Positions 34,777 through 43,035 of a DNA stretch of 64,000 nucleotides are shown piece after piece (position 1 is the first letter of the stretch; every line of letters begins with the position of its first letter). A model generated the notes under the pieces. It worked only from the letters and a program-made list of their open reading frames with translations, did not search any database and was not told the DNA's origin. The stretch is from Pseudomonas silesiensis. GTDB taxonomy: Bacteria > Pseudomonadota > Gammaproteobacteria > Pseudomonadales > Pseudomonadaceae. The translations under genes and the position numbers were made by a program. The DNA lies in the NCBI RefSeq assembly GCF_001661075.1, contig NZ_CP014870.1, forward strand, positions 3,244,501 through 3,308,500. The letters are read 5' to 3'.

Positions 34777-35523
34777 TTAAATCATATAGTCTCCACCATT
34801 AGGATTCATGGTCGCACCCAGGAAGTAAGAACCTTCATCGGACGCTAACAAAACGGCGCAGGGGGCAATTTCGGAAACTTCCGCCACGCGCCCAATCGGT
34901 AGTTCGGCGATTTTTGCCTCCCGGAAAGTTGCCGGGAGACTACGGAATAGTTCGGTATTGGTCGGGCCCGGGCAAATAGCATTGACCGTGATGCCCTTGT
35001 CACCGACCTCGTACGCCAGCGAGCGTGTAAATCCGATTACGCCCGCTTTGGCGGCGGCGTAGTGTGCAAGCTCTTTTGCCCCTTTGTGGGCCAGTTGCGA
35101 GGCAACATTGATGATGCGGCCACTCTTGCGATCGATCATCGCAGGCAGCACTGCACGGGAGCACAGGAAGACGCTGCGAAGGTTGATCAGCATCATCTTG
35201 TCCCACATGGCGGTAGGCATGTCGACGATGAATGAGGCTGACTCGATGCCAGCGTTGTTGACGAGAATGTCGATCTGGCCAAATTCGGCGATGACCTTCT
35301 CGACTGCTGCTTGAACCTGCTGCTCTTCGCCAACGTCCGCAGTGACGGCATAGCCTCTCACGCCCAGGGCGCAAACCTGCGCCGCAGTGGCTTCAGCGTC
35401 GGCCGCTCGAAGATCCAGGATAGCGACGTCAGCGCCTTCTTTCGCAAACTCAAGTGCGATGGCTTGGCCAATGCCACGTGCACCACCTGTCACCAATGCT
35501 TTCTTACCGGTCAATCTGCTCAT
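34777..35523 (-). CDS. SDR-family NAD(P)-dependent oxidoreductase
   Basis: 248 residues, classical short-chain dehydrogenase. Cofactor motif ALVTGGARGIGQAIALEF, NNAG in ILVNNAGIESASF, and the catalytic Ser and Tyr-x-x-x-Lys in ASQLAHKGAKELAHYAAAKA. Asp in VAILDLRAAD after the second strand suggests NAD(H). The frame extends to 35553; MSRLTGKKALVTGG at 35523 is the family-typical start. It lies 35 bp after the other SDR gene. Confidence 0.88.
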   Translation of the reverse strand: MSRLTGKKALVTGGARGIGQAIALEFAKEGADVAILDLRAADAEATAAQVCALGVRGYAVTADVGEEQQVQAAVEKVIAEFGQIDILVNNAGIESASFIVDMPTAMWDKMMLINLRSVFLCSRAVLPAMIDRKSGRIINVASQLAHKGAKELAHYAAAKAGVIGFTRSLAYEVGDKGITVNAICPGPTNTELFRSLPATFREAKIAELPIGRVAEVSEIAPCAVLLASDEGSYFLGATMNPNGGDYMI

Positions 35524-35558
35524 GAAAGAAACTCCAACACAACCTGCATTCAATGACT

Positions 35559-36332
35559 TTAGTGGCTTTGAACAACCAATCCGCCGTCGACGGTGATTGT
35601 TTGACCAGTGAGATACCGAGCACTGTGAGAGGCCATGAACGTGATCACATCAGCCATTTCTTCCGGCTCACCTACGCGGCCCAACGGAATGGAGCTTGCG
35701 ACCTTGTCGAGGCCGGTTGCGCCGAGTGAGTGCACTTCGGAGAGGGCTTGGGCGGTGCGGATGAAGCCTGGGGCAATACCGTTTACGCGAATCCGATGCC
35801 GGCCCAGTTCAACCGCGAGGCCGCGTACCAGGCCGACTACGCCGGATTTAGCTGCGGAATAATGGGCATGCTCATCCCAGCCATAGGCGACGCCCATGAT
35901 CGAGGAAACCGCGATGATGGAACCCCCTCCATTGCTCTTCATGCCTGGAACGGCGGCGCGGATGACTCGGAAAACACCTTTGAGATCGATATCGAAAGTC
36001 AGATCCCATTTTTCGTCTGTCAGGTCGTTGAGCGGGACTTTGTGGGCTATGCCTGCGTTGGCGACGATGGTGTCGATGGCGCCGTACTTTTTCTCGATAT
36101 CCGAAACCAGCCGATCGCACGCGGCGGTATCGCGAACATTAAGTGGGTGGTACTCCGCGACTCCGCCACTCTCCCGGATTTGCGAAACCACTTCGCAACC
36201 CTCTGCCTCAAGTATGTCAGTGACGATTACGCGGTAGCCTTGTGCCGCGAAAGCGACCGCCGTTGCACGACCGATACCGATTCCTGCCCCCGTAATGAGT
36301 ACAACTTTGGCGCAGTTCGAATTGTTATTCAT
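35559..36332 (-). CDS. SDR-family NAD(P)-dependent oxidoreductase
   Basis: 257 residues, classical SDR. Motifs: VVLITGAGIGIGRATAVAFA, the adenine-binding Asp in VIVTDILEAEG (NAD preference), IVANAGIAHKVPL in place of NNAG, and catalytic SSIMGVAYGWDEHAHYSAAK. It is diverged from its neighbour, so the pair probably catalyses two different steps. The frame runs to 36449; ATG at 36332 fits the family length. It is divergent from the cyclase gene across about 570 bp. Confidence 0.88.
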   Translation of the reverse strand: MNNNSNCAKVVLITGAGIGIGRATAVAFAAQGYRVIVTDILEAEGCEVVSQIRESGGVAEYHPLNVRDTAACDRLVSDIEKKYGAIDTIVANAGIAHKVPLNDLTDEKWDLTFDIDLKGVFRVIRAAVPGMKSNGGGSIIAVSSIMGVAYGWDEHAHYSAAKSGVVGLVRGLAVELGRHRIRVNGIAPGFIRTAQALSEVHSLGATGLDKVASSIPLGRVGEPEEMADVITFMASHSARYLTGQTITVDGGLVVQSH

Positions 36333-36902
36333 TATTAGGTTCCATTTGGTTAGCTTTGTAATATTCGCTCTAAAACTTTTCAGTTCGACCTGGATACGTT
36401 CCATGGTTGCTGGAGTTTTTGGAGCTGAATCAAGCTTTATCGATGGCATGAATCATTGCAATAGCGTGCCCAATAAAGGATTCCACATGATGGACGCTCC
36501 GATCCGGGGCGCATGGCATCGCTCATTTAAGTGATTAAAAAACACTTTTTCAGGCCTTGTAGTGCTGTAAAGAGGTAGCCTGTTTTTTATAAGGATGGCT
36601 CTGGCAAGCCCTTTTGAGTGAGCGTGGATTGGTAAAGGTGCACGCTGGCGAAGCAGTTATGAAAAGCGTTCCACGATGTGGACTTGTTTGTAAGGGCCGG
36701 TGGTTGTAGGGCAGAGGTACGAGCGTTAAGGTTTCCCCACTGGAAAAGCGCCAGCCCAATCAATTCAATGTGGCCAAGTTTTAGCGATGAGTTGGAAGTT
36801 TTGGGTTAAAAGAAATTGCTCAGGCAACAGGGTGGCTTTGTTCAGGAAAAGAGAAATTGTAAATCTGCCGAATCTATCAACTCGAATAAAAAAGTAGGCC
36901 AT
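36333..36902. promoter_or_regulatory. Divergent control region between the SDR and hydrolase operons
   Basis: No gene is recognised. It should contain promoters for both directions. A short dyad TCCAC-GAT-GTGGA lies at 36670-36682 and could be an IclR-type operator, but no second copy was found. Short frames here look random. Confidence 0.45.
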
Positions 36903-37604
36903 ATGACTCAGCGCATTGTCGATCTAACCCTGACGCTCTCTGATAACATGCCGGCGCACAAACTTTTCCAGCGGCCAATCGTAGCGCCTCACCTCACTCA
37001 CGAAAAATCTCTCGAACTCGGTCTGGGCGTGCCAGGTGATCCGATGACGTTCGCGACCACCTTCATCAGCACACTCGATCATATTGCGACTCACGTCGAT
37101 GCGTTTTACCACACCAGTCCAAACGGAGCTCCGGTTGATGAGATGCCCCTATCCATGTTTATGGGCAAGGCCGTCTGCTTTGACATGACCCACGTCCCCG
37201 ATCTGGGCGACATCGATGTTGCCGATCTGGAGGCAGCCGAGGATGCCACGGGTGTGAAGGTCGACGGGCATATCGTGCTGCTGAATACTGGGTTGCACAA
37301 ACGGCACTACCCCGACATCAAGGTTGTCTGGTCGAACCCTGGCCTGACCGCCGAGGCGACCCACTGGCTGGCCGACCGCGGCTCGAAGTTACACGGCGTG
37401 GAAGGGCCGTCCACCGACAAGCCTTCCCATAACCTTTTCCCCAGCCACCGTGTTTGCCGAGACAGGGGGATCACCCACTACGAGTGGCTGGTGAACCTTG
37501 AAGAATTGGTTGGCAAAGGGGAATTCATGTTCTATGGCCCCCCGCTGAAGATCAAGAATGGCAGCGGCTCCCCTGTGCGCGCCTGGGCTGTTCTCGACGA
37601 GTAA
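36903..37604 (+). CDS. Cyclase-family metal-dependent hydrolase
   Basis: 233 residues of the family that includes kynurenine formamidase and isatin hydrolase. The metal-binding block is TLDHIATHVDAFYHTSPNG (His, His, Asp of HxxTHxDA). A later GVEGPSTDKPSHNLFPSHR corresponds to the GIDxxS...H region. Such enzymes use Mn or Zn to open cyclic amides or hydrolyse N-formyl amides. Start: ATG at 36903; the frame opens at 36816. It is followed at 60 bp by a COG0523 GTPase and then an amidase. Confidence 0.82.
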   Translation: MTQRIVDLTLTLSDNMPAHKLFQRPIVAPHLTHEKSLELGLGVPGDPMTFATTFISTLDHIATHVDAFYHTSPNGAPVDEMPLSMFMGKAVCFDMTHVPDLGDIDVADLEAAEDATGVKVDGHIVLLNTGLHKRHYPDIKVVWSNPGLTAEATHWLADRGSKLHGVEGPSTDKPSHNLFPSHRVCRDRGITHYEWLVNLEELVGKGEFMFYGPPLKIKNGSGSPVRAWAVLDE

Positions 37605-37664
37605 CTGAACTTTCCAGTATCAGGGCGATGAGCTTCATCGCCCTATATCAAGTCAGGTGATGAT

Positions 37665-38756
37665 ATGAATGATTCGATCGATCAGGATCAGCGAATCCCG
37701 ATAACTCTTCTCACTGGGTTTTTGGGCGCCGGCAAAACGACGTTGGTTAACCGAATCCTGTCTAACCCCAATAAGGAGCGGGTGGCGGTCATCGTCAACG
37801 AGTTCGGCGAGATCGGAATTGATGGCGATCTGATCAGCCGTGCTTCGGATGACATGCTCGAACTGAGCAACGGATGTATCTGCTGTTCGAGCAAGGACGA
37901 CTTAATCGAGTCGCTGTATAAGTTGTACATGCGCAAATCCGGACTGCTCGAGCCGAAGATCGATTTCGACCGGATCGTGATTGAAACGACGGGGCTCGCG
38001 AACCCGGCGCCCTTGGCGCAGGCGTTCTACACCGACATGTCACTGAGCCTGACCTACCGGCTGGATGCAATCGTTACGCTTGTAGACGCCAAGCACATTA
38101 GCCTGCAGCTGAGAGACTGTCCTGAGGCCGAGCGACAAATCGCTCTGGCAGACAAGGTGGTGTTGAATAAGCGCGACCTGGTGAGCGATGATGAATTCGG
38201 CCAGGCCCTCGCCGCAGTTTCAAAACTAAACCCCTTCGCGCCAAAGGAGTTCACCTCCTTCAGTGAGATCGACATAGACCAGTTGCTTCGTGGGTCGTTC
38301 TTTGATCCGGCGACCAAGAACGCCGACCTGAGTGGCTGGCTCGGGGGTAAGGAGCCGGAGGGGTGCGAGCATCACGGGGCAGATTGCCATTCTTGCCACC
38401 CTCACAAAGGCCATCACCATACCGATGTGTCGGCCATAAGCCTGCGCGACTCGCGCGAGGTCGATTACCAGGAACTGATGAGCTGCCTCCTTCAGTTGAC
38501 GGAGGAGTACGGGCCGAATCTCTACCGCATCAAGGGATTGATCAGGTTCAGCGGAGTAGGGCGGCCAGTGGTGCTCCAAGGCGTCCAAAACGTGTTCAGT
38601 CCATTGAGCTACGCCGATGCCTGGCCTGGAGGGGTAGCCGAAACTCGTCTGGTGATCATTGGCAAGGAGCTCGATCACAACAAAATCAGGGAACGGTTTG
38701 AGGCGTGCATCGCGAAAGCGCAACCGGTGCTGGATCGAGCTCTGGGAATGATTTGA
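37665..38756 (+). CDS. COG0523 (CobW/P47K-like) GTPase, putative metal chaperone
   Basis: 363 residues. G1 loop LLTGFLGAGKTTLVNRIL, the metal-binding CxCC in LELSNGCICCSSKDDL, Walker B-like VIETTGLANPAP, and base recognition NKRDLV. A His/Cys-rich segment HHGADCHSCHPHKGHHHTD (about residues 236-256) adds metal-binding capacity, and a CobW_C domain follows. The family delivers Zn, Co or Fe to client enzymes. Its place between the cyclase-type hydrolase and the amidase suggests it loads the former. Start has AGGTGA upstream. Confidence 0.9.
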   Translation: MNDSIDQDQRIPITLLTGFLGAGKTTLVNRILSNPNKERVAVIVNEFGEIGIDGDLISRASDDMLELSNGCICCSSKDDLIESLYKLYMRKSGLLEPKIDFDRIVIETTGLANPAPLAQAFYTDMSLSLTYRLDAIVTLVDAKHISLQLRDCPEAERQIALADKVVLNKRDLVSDDEFGQALAAVSKLNPFAPKEFTSFSEIDIDQLLRGSFFDPATKNADLSGWLGGKEPEGCEHHGADCHSCHPHKGHHHTDVSAISLRDSREVDYQELMSCLLQLTEEYGPNLYRIKGLIRFSGVGRPVVLQGVQNVFSPLSYADAWPGGVAETRLVIIGKELDHNKIRERFEACIAKAQPVLDRALGMI

Positions 38757-38779
38757 CTCTGAAAAAGGCGCATCAAAGT

Positions 38780-40186
38780 ATGACTTCTTACCCATTCCGC
38801 TCGGCTCTGGACTTGCGTAACGCTATCACGAGCAAAGAGATTTCGCCCGTTGAGGTTGTGACGGCGGCCATCGATAGGATGCAGTCACTAGAACCACAGT
38901 TGAACGCATTTGTGACCCAAACTCCCGAACTTGCCTTGAGCGCCGCACGGGCTGCCGAGAAAACCGTGATGGCGGGGGAAAAGCTCGGCGCGCTGCATGG
39001 CCTCCCCATTTCGGTCAAAGATCTTATCTCGGTTGGCGGTGTGCGGCAGACTTTTGGGTCGCGTGTCATGGCTGAAAATGTCGCCGCCTCGGATGCCCCT
39101 TCCGTGGAGCGGATCAAGGCCGCAGGTGCCTGCATCATCGGGACGACCACCACCAGCGAATTCGGCTGCAAGGCGGTCGGCGATTCACCCATGACGGGAA
39201 TCACTCGCAATCCGTGGAACCTGGGCAAGACCCCGGGAGGCTCAAGTTGCGGGGCCGCTGCCAGTGTAGCGGCCGGTGTGACACCCTTCGCTCTGGGCAC
39301 AGATGGCGGCGGTTCGATTCGCACACCTGCGTCGTTCACGGGTTTGGTCGGTATCAAGGCTCAGTTTGCCCGGGTTCCGGTCTTTCCAACATCGGCGACG
39401 CCGACCTTGGCCCATGTGGGCCCACTGGCCAGGACAGTGCGTGACAGCGCGTTGCTGTTAGGGGTGCTCTCCGGCTTTGATCGGCGTGATCCGTTCTCGG
39501 TGAGCAGCGATGTCCCAGATTATTTAGCAGCCTGCGAGCTTCCCGTTAAAGGAATGCGTGTAGCCTGGAGCCCGACGTTAGGCTTTGCGAAACCTGATTC
39601 CGAGATCCTCCGGATCACTGAAAACGCGGTGAGGATCCTGGAAAAGTTGGGTTGTGAAGTCATCCAGTTGGAGGAGGGGATTGGTATTGATCCCGCCAAT
39701 ATCTGGTTGTCCGAGTTCTACGCCGGCATCAGCACCCGATTGAGCGGGGCCATGCGTGATTCGCGAGATCTGCTGGATCCTGCACTTTGCGAAGTACTTG
39801 AGGCGGCCGGAGGCCAATCCTTCTCTTCTTATTACGAGAACGTCTTTGCACGTTACGCCTTTCGTGAAAAGGTGAGCGCGCTGTTCGAGTCTTTTGATTT
39901 GCTGCTATCGCCGACCGTACCTATTGCGGCTTGTGATGTCGGGGTGGACGTTCCCCCCCAGTTCGGTGGTCGAAGCCTTTGCACTTGGCAGTACTACACC
40001 TATCCATTCAACGTGACAGGGCAGCCGGCGGCATCGGTTCCGGTGGGCTTCACGGCGGCAGGCCTGCCTGTCGGTCTGCAGATGGTCGCAAAGGTGAACC
40101 AGGAAAAAGACATCTTCCGGGCCGCCTCTGCATTGGAAGGTGAACAGTGCCTCTGGGATACAGTGCCGCCGGGGTTCGCGCAGTAG
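38780..40186 (+). CDS. Amidase (amidase signature family)
   Basis: 468 residues of the AS family. The Ser-cisSer-Lys triad is in place: Lys in LPISVKDLISVGG, cis-Ser in TPGGSSCGAAASVAAG, and the nucleophile Ser in LGTDGGGSIRTPASF. It hydrolyses a carboxamide or carbamoyl compound to acid and ammonia. The frame extends to 38705 inside the GTPase gene; MTSYPFRSALDLRN at 38780 is preferred, 23 bp after the GTPase stop. It completes the hydrolase-GTPase-amidase operon. Confidence 0.9.
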   Translation: MTSYPFRSALDLRNAITSKEISPVEVVTAAIDRMQSLEPQLNAFVTQTPELALSAARAAEKTVMAGEKLGALHGLPISVKDLISVGGVRQTFGSRVMAENVAASDAPSVERIKAAGACIIGTTTTSEFGCKAVGDSPMTGITRNPWNLGKTPGGSSCGAAASVAAGVTPFALGTDGGGSIRTPASFTGLVGIKAQFARVPVFPTSATPTLAHVGPLARTVRDSALLLGVLSGFDRRDPFSVSSDVPDYLAACELPVKGMRVAWSPTLGFAKPDSEILRITENAVRILEKLGCEVIQLEEGIGIDPANIWLSEFYAGISTRLSGAMRDSRDLLDPALCEVLEAAGGQSFSSYYENVFARYAFREKVSALFESFDLLLSPTVPIAACDVGVDVPPQFGGRSLCTWQYYTYPFNVTGQPAASVPVGFTAAGLPVGLQMVAKVNQEKDIFRAASALEGEQCLWDTVPPGFAQ

Positions 40187-40205
40187 CCTCTGAAAGTCGT
40201 GCATG

Positions 40206-40237
40206 AAAAAGGCCAGCTTGGGGAAGCTGGCCTTTTT
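40206..40237 (+). terminator. Intrinsic terminator after the amidase
   Basis: AAAAAGGCCAGCTT and AAGCTGGCCTTTTT form a 14-bp perfect stem around GGGG. With A and T runs on both sides it can terminate both the amidase operon and the convergent IclR gene. Confidence 0.95.
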
Positions 40238-40253
40238 GTCTATCGGGAAGAAC

Positions 40254-41081
40254 CTAATTCATCAAACCACCTGATTGGTAGATCAGATTCTGGATTGTCC
40301 GAGATTCCTGCCGGAGCAGTGAGATGATCTCTTGGTGTTTCGCTGTCGAGATCGAGTCGCAGACCAAAGTGACGCTGAGGGCGCACAGTGGAGCGCCTTT
40401 GTGATCGTTGATCACTGTACCCACTCCGCTGAAGCCAGGGATCAGGTTGCCGTCATGTACCGCGTAGCCGATATCTTGCGATTGGCGAATGATCTTCAAC
40501 AGTTTCGGTGTAGAGAGGCCGCCGTATTTGATGAGGCGCTTTGCATTCAAATCGCAGAGGCGGGAGATTTCATCGTCCGGCAGGAGCATCATTAGCGCCA
40601 GGCTTCCAGCACCTACCCCCAGTGGCCGGTGAACCCCGATTTCGATGACGGGTGCGTTTACCGGCCGCATGCCTTCGACGCGCTCGATGGAGATTGCATC
40701 GCGATTGCTTCTGATAGTGAGGAAGGCCATCTCGCCAGTGGCCTCTGCCAGGCGGGCCATTGAAGGGCGGCACAAGGTCTTAAGCTTGAATTGTGTAGCG
40801 GCAGTCAGGCCGAGCTCGAAAAGCCCGTGACCAAGCATATAATGCCGTGTTACCGGATCCTGCATAACCAACCCCTCACGCACCAGGCACGAGAGTATTC
40901 GATGGATAGTCGGACGTTCGAGTTTCAGGATGGTAGAGAGATCGGAGAGGCGAAGTCCTTGGTCGTTATAGGAGGCAATCTCGCGCAGGATATTGGCTGC
41001 GCGCTCGATACTTTGAGTTCCAGAGGGCTTGCCGCAAACGGGCTCGATCGTACAGGGAGCGTTATTGTCAGTCGCGAACAT
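40254..41081 (-). CDS. IclR-family transcriptional regulator
   Basis: 275 residues: winged helix (SIERAANILREIASYNDQGL, then RLSDLSTILKLERPTIHRIL) and an IclR effector domain (RHYMLGHGLFELG; FSGVGTVINDHKGAPLCALS). Start: ATG at 41081 by family comparison; the frame extends to 41228. It is convergent with the amidase operon and is the natural candidate to control the glyoxylate/amide cluster, as IclR members (AllR, GclR type) often control glyoxylate pathways. Confidence 0.9.
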   Translation of the reverse strand: MFATDNNAPCTIEPVCGKPSGTQSIERAANILREIASYNDQGLRLSDLSTILKLERPTIHRILSCLVREGLVMQDPVTRHYMLGHGLFELGLTAATQFKLKTLCRPSMARLAEATGEMAFLTIRSNRDAISIERVEGMRPVNAPVIEIGVHRPLGVGAGSLALMMLLPDDEISRLCDLNAKRLIKYGGLSTPKLLKIIRQSQDIGYAVHDGNLIPGFSGVGTVINDHKGAPLCALSVTLVCDSISTAKHQEIISLLRQESRTIQNLIYQSGGLMN

Positions 41082-41098
41082 GGGTAGTGTACCCCCAT
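41080..41098. promoter_or_regulatory. Inverted repeat at the IclR start
   Basis: GGGTA-GTG-TACCC (41082-41094) nested in ATGGG...CCCAT overlaps the translation start and ribosome binding region of the IclR gene. It may be an autoregulatory operator; this rests only on symmetry and position. Confidence 0.35.
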
Positions 41099-41441
41099 AC
41101 AGTAAAAGATTGTCTGTTAAGCGGAAACCAGCGACTACCTTCCTGGTGCAGAGCGTTGGTTTCCAATCACACGCTTTAGCCTGACTAATGCGTGAAAATC
41201 CAATAAGCAGAAACAACAAAACTTTCATTGCTTTGGGTACGAGCTACAGGATCTCTGCATTAGCGCCGTAGAGTATTTATTTATATGTTTCAGCGACTGC
41301 CGAGATCATCGGCCTCGCTCAAAGCAGTGCTCAGTAAACCATCATGGTGCCCGTCACGCCAGCTGCTTAGAAGCCCCGAGAGACAGTGACTTCACTCACT
41401 GTCTGAATCCGCTGCATCGTTTCCATAGGATTGCGCTGCCG
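41099..41441. other. Non-coding stretch upstream of the IclR gene
   Basis: Nothing convincing is seen beyond a probable IclR promoter region. Confidence 0.3.
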
Positions 41442-41606
41442 ATGCATCGCATCCTGGAGTCCACCATAGCTGATGCACTGCACTTGGTGAATGCCATGCT
41501 TGATGATGTGAACACCGTCTATCCGGGCTTCGAGACTCGCTTCGAAATTGAGGGTGTGTCTGGTGAGGAGGAGGAGGATGCAGAGTCTACTGCTGAGCCC
41601 GTATAG
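41442..41606 (+). CDS. Small hypothetical protein, acidic C-terminus
   Basis: A 54-codon frame starting MHRILESTIADALHLVNAML and ending with a Glu-rich tail (GEEEEDAEST). It overlaps the next small frame by 29 bases. No family is recognised. A minus-strand frame covers the same DNA, so the coding strand is not certain. Confidence 0.25.
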   Translation: MHRILESTIADALHLVNAMLDDVNTVYPGFETRFEIEGVSGEEEEDAESTAEPV

Positions 41607-41712
41607 GCGCCGAGACATCCGCCGTTTGCTCAGACGCTACGATGAAACCACCTACTTGAATGCCTTGAGGAAGCGTGGTTCACCGCTCCTCAAGAACCTC
41701 GATTTAGGTTGA
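41578..41712 (+). CDS. Small basic hypothetical protein
   Basis: A 44-codon frame, MQSLLLSPYRRRDIRRLLRR...LLKNLDLG, very Arg-rich. A GAGGAGGAG run immediately precedes its ATG inside the upstream small frame. It might be a remnant of a larger gene. No function is proposed. Confidence 0.25.
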   Translation: MQSLLLSPYRRRDIRRLLRRYDETTYLNALRKRGSPLLKNLDLG

Positions 41713-41806
41713 CTGACTTCCTCAGGGCGTGAAGCGGTCGTTGGCCTAGGCAGCCCTGATCGTAAACGCAAATCGATAGTGTCCGCTCGACGCTTTCCAG
41801 TTGGTG

Positions 41807-42913
41807 TCACGCCAACGTTAATTCACTGTCTTTGATATTCGCAATCGGCCCCAGGATCGAAGCGTCGAATTCGTCTAGGGCGGCGTGGGTTGCCAGGCGG
41901 CAGGGAAGATCGGGGTTGGCCAGAGCTGCCTTGCCCAGCGCGATCATATCGGCGCCATCTCGTAACACCTGCTCAGCGCGTTGCGATATATCCAGACCAC
42001 CATTGGCGATGATCGCCTTCTGCGGCGCATACCGGCGCGCCAGCTCAACCAGGCTTGCATTTCCATCTACGAACGCCGGTTTCCAAGCCTCAAGCTCCGT
42101 CACATGGATGAAGTCTACGCCGGCGTCGTTGAGCGAGCCAAAGATGACCTCGGCGGCTGCTTCGCCTTCAGGCCATTTATGTTCGTAGTCATTCACCTTG
42201 CTCTGGGAAATGCGTACACCGACGGGAGCAAGCGTGCCGATAGCGGCTCTGACTGCCTTGATGACTTCCAGTATCAGAGCGATCCGTCCTGCGACATTAC
42301 CGCCCCAGCGGTCGTCTCTCTGATTGGTGTAGTCGGTCAGGAATTGATCAAGCAGATAGCCGTTCGCCCCATGGATTTCAACACCGTCGAAGCCAGCGGC
42401 ACGAGTTGCCAGCACCGCCGCTTGTGCGAATCCCGCGATGGCATCGGCGATGTCCTCATCACTCATCGCTTGGGGTAGCGGATACTGTCCCTCACCGTAA
42501 TAGAACTTCATCTGCGTTCCTTTCGGTCGAACGGACGAGGGTGCAGCGGTAGCAGTTTTAAAGCGGTTGCCCTGATTCAGCGCTCCAGCGTGCATGAGTT
42601 GTGCGAATACCGCGCCATGGTGGGCATGAACAAGATCGGTCACACCACGCCAGGCCTGAGCCTGCTCGACATCGCTGAGCCCCGGTTGGAAGGGGTAACC
42701 CTGAGCATACCTCTGATCGGTGTACAGCCCTTCGGTAATGACCAGACCAAAACCGCCTTTGGCGAATCGCTCGTAGTAACGCGCCATCTCAGCGGTAGCC
42801 CGGCCCGCCTCGGTAGCACTGACGCGAGTCATGGGGGCTACGGCAAGACGATTTCTCAATCTGAGGCGGCCAATATCATACTGAGTTAAAATCTGCTGGT
42901 TGTAGTCAATCAT
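41807..42913 (-). CDS. NADH:flavin oxidoreductase / Old Yellow Enzyme family ene-reductase
   Basis: 368 residues, FMN-binding barrel. N-terminal LRNRLAVAPMTRVSATEAGR carries Thr rather than Cys at the flavin-tuning position, as in the classical class. Substrate-binding residues lie in FDGVEIHGANGYLLDQFLTD (His/Asn pair), and RWGGNVAGRIALILEVI is the usual phosphate-site region. It is only distantly related to the XenA at 5212. It is divergent from a LysR gene, its probable regulator. Confidence 0.88.
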   Translation of the reverse strand: MIDYNQQILTQYDIGRLRLRNRLAVAPMTRVSATEAGRATAEMARYYERFAKGGFGLVITEGLYTDQRYAQGYPFQPGLSDVEQAQAWRGVTDLVHAHHGAVFAQLMHAGALNQGNRFKTATAAPSSVRPKGTQMKFYYGEGQYPLPQAMSDEDIADAIAGFAQAAVLATRAAGFDGVEIHGANGYLLDQFLTDYTNQRDDRWGGNVAGRIALILEVIKAVRAAIGTLAPVGVRISQSKVNDYEHKWPEGEAAAEVIFGSLNDAGVDFIHVTELEAWKPAFVDGNASLVELARRYAPQKAIIANGGLDISQRAEQVLRDGADMIALGKAALANPDLPCRLATHAALDEFDASILGPIANIKDSELTLA

Positions 42914-43035
42914 GTGGTCAGTCCTCCTTTATCCAAGATGCTGTTAGATAGCGATGTAGAGGACAATAAACTTGGCTGGAACCGCTGAGAAGCCAGCAAA
43001 AACGATAAGCCGCTTTATCAAAAACGGATGTAATA

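Noticed and set aside
36903..40186. Nitrile hydratase operon (amidase plus P47K-like GTPase)
   Set aside because: No nitrile hydratase alpha or beta subunit genes are near; the neighbour is a cyclase-family hydrolase.
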